Origin: Chryseobacterium artocarpi
GTDB lineage: Bacteria; Bacteroidota; Bacteroidia; Flavobacteriales; Weeksellaceae
Length of the DNA: 64,000 bases
NCBI RefSeq assembly: GCF_001684975.1
Contig: NZ_MAYH01000023.1
Location: 186,001 to 250,000, forward strand
Direction: 5' to 3'
Shown here: in pieces, positions 62,084-64,000 of the stretch
How the letters are laid out: the number at the start of each line of letters is the position of its first letter
Numbering within the stretch: position 1 is the first letter of the stretch
The notes under the pieces: model-generated
The model's database searches: none
Told to the model about the DNA's origin: nothing
Seen by the model: only the letters and a program-made list of their open reading frames with translations
Position numbers and translations under genes: made by a program

Positions 62084-64000
62084 TTAGATAGTTACCTTTA
62101 CCCCGACGGAAATATTAATTCCAGGAAGCGGACTCAAAAATTTTAATTGTGAATTTTGAAGCCTTGCCTCTGAATTCAAAAGATTATTTCCTACAATATA
62201 GTATTCCATTTCTCCAAAATTAAATGTGCTATCCTTGTATGAAACACGGGCGTTCAATAAAGAAAATGCAGGCATCGGAAGTTCAGGATTAATATTTTTC
62301 CCTAAGTATTTTTGCTTTAAATAATGATCCAGAGCTACATTAATGCTTAGTTTTTGTAATGTTCCGGTAAGACTGAAACCAAAACGGCTGGTAGGCATAT
62401 TAGGCATATAATCTCCATCGCTCCATTTTCTTATTGAGCTGTCGGCGGTGCTGATATTTCTTACAAGGTCATAATAACCTCCTATCTCCCACTTCCCTAG
62501 CTTATTCAAATCTATTTTATAAGCTGCTTCTGCTTCTATACCATTGATTTCGGTATCATCAGAGCGCCATTCTTTTACCAAATAAATTTCTCTGGAAATT
62601 CCTGTATGAGCAAGGTAAATGTAGTTTTTATAGGTAGTATGATACCAATTGGCAGATAATCTGAGGTTTTTCAAATTGATTCCGCCACCAATTTCCAATG
62701 TTTTTGCGGTTTCTTTTTCCAGGCTGTCATCTCCGTTTTCTTCTGTAAGTATGGCAAAGTGGTTGTTACCTGCATAAAGTTCATTGACTTCCGGCGCTCT
62801 TTCAGAGTAATTATACTGCACTTTCAGAAATCCTTTTTTTAATATATTCCATTGACCTGCAGCATGAAACTGATTGAGTGTGAAATTTCTATCACTCAAT
62901 TGCCCACCAGATAAACCACGGCTTCGGATGTATTCTTTGTCTGTACCATCAGCTCTTCGCTGAACATGATCGTTTCGGTATCCTAAATCAAATTCAATAA
63001 ATTTAAAATCAAGATGCTGCATGGTGAATACTCCAGTTTCACGACTGATTGTATTGGGTAAATATCTTTGATTTCCTTCACCTTTCATATCTCGGTACTG
63101 AACTTCAAGCCCTGTGGTACCTGTAAGGAACTTTAGTTTTTTTTGATTGATTTCCAGGCGTCCATTATGTTGATTAACGCTAAACTCATTAGCCCGATGA
63201 CGTTCAAGAAGTTCCGCATTTTTAGAAAATACTCCCATATAATTAAGTTTTATACTGGAAATTGGAAAGTTGTTGAATGTATAACCTGTTTCAAGCATTG
63301 CTTTATGAGAAAGGCTTCTTATGTTGATAGGCAGATATTCAATCTTGGGTTGAGGAGCTGCATGAGAATTCCCCGGTATTTTGTAAATAGCATATCCAGG
63401 CACTCCAAAGTATGAATAAGAATTTTGATAGGCTCCTCCTGCATAAAATGATTTTCCGATATAACTTGTGCCTACATAAAATGAATTACTTTCCGAGTGA
63501 CTGTTAGGAATAGTTCCGTCTTTAGTCTCAACATAATCTTTGATGCTGTTTACCTCACTTCTATAACGGTCTTTTATTGGATCTTGTCCGGAAATATATT
63601 TGTCATTTTTAGGATTAGGATAATATTTACCGTCTGAAGGGTTATAATAGGTAGCATTGAAGGTATAAAGATCCCCTTCCGAAAGACCATACTCTTCCAT
63701 GTGGTCCAAAGCAAACTGACTGATGTATGGGAAAAGACTGGTATTAAGGACATTTCTTGAATTTACATCTATCTGGCAAAGCGATTGTAAAATACTATTG
63801 AATCCAACTAATTGAGGATCAAAACATCTGCTGTCTTTAGATTTTCCCGGAATTCTGACGATTTCTTGTTTCTGATTAGCTGCTCCAACCGTCCATACCC
63901 AGTTTTTAGAAATGACACCTTTGGCTGAAAGTGCCTGCCTTTGCCCACTGTTACTTCCGCCTTCAAGAACTGCCCTAAGATTTAAATTTTTTGAAGGCAG
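62084..64000 (-). CDS. TonB-dependent receptor, ZnuD-like (5' end outside window)
   Basis: The frame is open to base 64000, so 638 residues of the C-terminal part are visible; plug domain and signal peptide are missing. Features are ZnuD-like: SERAPEVNELYAGNNHFA followed by GDDSLEKETAKTLEIGG, then NWYHTTYKNYIYLA, and the ending LSPLPGINISVGVKVTI. ZnuD receptors take up zinc (and some haem) through the outer membrane with TonB energy. The substrate is inferred. The ATG inside the frame around 63700 is not the start. It ends at a terminator. Confidence 0.88.
   Translation of the reverse strand: MPSKNLNLRAVLEGGSNSGQRQALSAKGVISKNWVWTVGAANQKQEIVRIPGKSKDSRCFDPQLVGFNSILQSLCQIDVNSRNVLNTSLFPYISQFALDHMEEYGLSEGDLYTFNATYYNPSDGKYYPNPKNDKYISGQDPIKDRYRSEVNSIKDYVETKDGTIPNSHSESNSFYVGTSYIGKSFYAGGAYQNSYSYFGVPGYAIYKIPGNSHAAPQPKIEYLPINIRSLSHKAMLETGYTFNNFPISSIKLNYMGVFSKNAELLERHRANEFSVNQHNGRLEINQKKLKFLTGTTGLEVQYRDMKGEGNQRYLPNTISRETGVFTMQHLDFKFIEFDLGYRNDHVQRRADGTDKEYIRSRGLSGGQLSDRNFTLNQFHAAGQWNILKKGFLKVQYNYSERAPEVNELYAGNNHFAILTEENGDDSLEKETAKTLEIGGGINLKNLRLSANWYHTTYKNYIYLAHTGISREIYLVKEWRSDDTEINGIEAEAAYKIDLNKLGKWEIGGYYDLVRNISTADSSIRKWSDGDYMPNMPTSRFGFSLTGTLQKLSINVALDHYLKQKYLGKNINPELPMPAFSLLNARVSYKDSTFNFGEMEYYIVGNNLLNSEARLQNSQLKFLSPLPGINISVGVKVTI

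Noticed and set aside
1-64000. tRNA, rRNA, CRISPR, phage or plasmid features
   Set aside because: No T-loop/anticodon patterns, regular repeat arrays, integrase or phage structural genes were seen on reading both strands.

Overview
The window is AT-rich DNA from a flavobacterium, most likely Chryseobacterium or a very close relative. Five things point there: a subclass B1 metallo-beta-lactamase of the IND/CGB type; a Bacteroidota-type (T6SS-iii) secretion locus with TssN and TssK; a T9SS sorting domain and a GLPGLI-family protein; promoters of the flavobacterial form TTG-N17-20-TAnnTTTG; and frequent absence of a Shine-Dalgarno sequence with several TTG/GTG starts. I saw no rRNA, tRNA, CRISPR array, intact insertion sequence or prophage.

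Layout. 1-3.0 kb: end of a T6SS operon (TssG-like, TssN, TssK) with a strong terminator. 3.1-8.9 kb: beta-lactamase, Lrp regulator divergent from an EamA exporter, DtxR regulator divergent from a threonine aldolase-like enzyme and an APH-like kinase, and a lipoprotein. 8.9-12.8 kb: a decaying stretch with an AlkB-like relic, a GT14 glycosyltransferase, a broken DEAD-box helicase and an intact cold-shock protein. 12.8-19.1 kb: a TPR/HTH membrane regulator, a long AT-rich spacer, two secreted surface proteins and a pair of overlapping small HTH genes. 19.2-22.7 kb: an AraC regulator, two short-chain dehydrogenases and a third, broken one, with a clear direct-repeat operator.

23.0-33.1 kb: an exopolysaccharide-type module. 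A GAF/PAS hybrid kinase, a lone receiver, a HEAT protein and a GT2 synthase fused to an LtaS-like phosphatase/transferase domain form one operon, convergent with a YaiO-type outer-membrane barrel. 33.6-51.7 kb: a pigment, light and redox island flanked by two paralogous MarR regulators. It holds a carotenoid operon (crtI, crtB, SRPBCC, crtZ, heterodimer-type lycopene cyclase, lipocalin, ribA), a LEA-like protein, a Crp/Fnr regulator, a two-component/CheB-CheR sensory cluster, photolyase and ferrochelatase. The two marR genes and the photolyase share a GTATATTTGTAT-like promoter box.

51.8-64 kb: a lipoprotein, an ArsR-AHSA1-YdeI-DoxX-DUF4256 operon with two operator palindromes on its promoter, a DUF218 protein, a VOC protein, two acidic proteins resembling immunity or SUKH-type factors, a GLPGLI protein, a lipoprotein, a BspA-repeat T9SS cargo, and most of a ZnuD-like TonB-dependent receptor running off the right edge. 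The strongest non-gene signals are the AraC direct repeats (21977-22013), the ArsR operators (55481-55522), the shared MarR/photolyase promoter box, and a 60-bp intergenic repeat present at 33281 and 52765.
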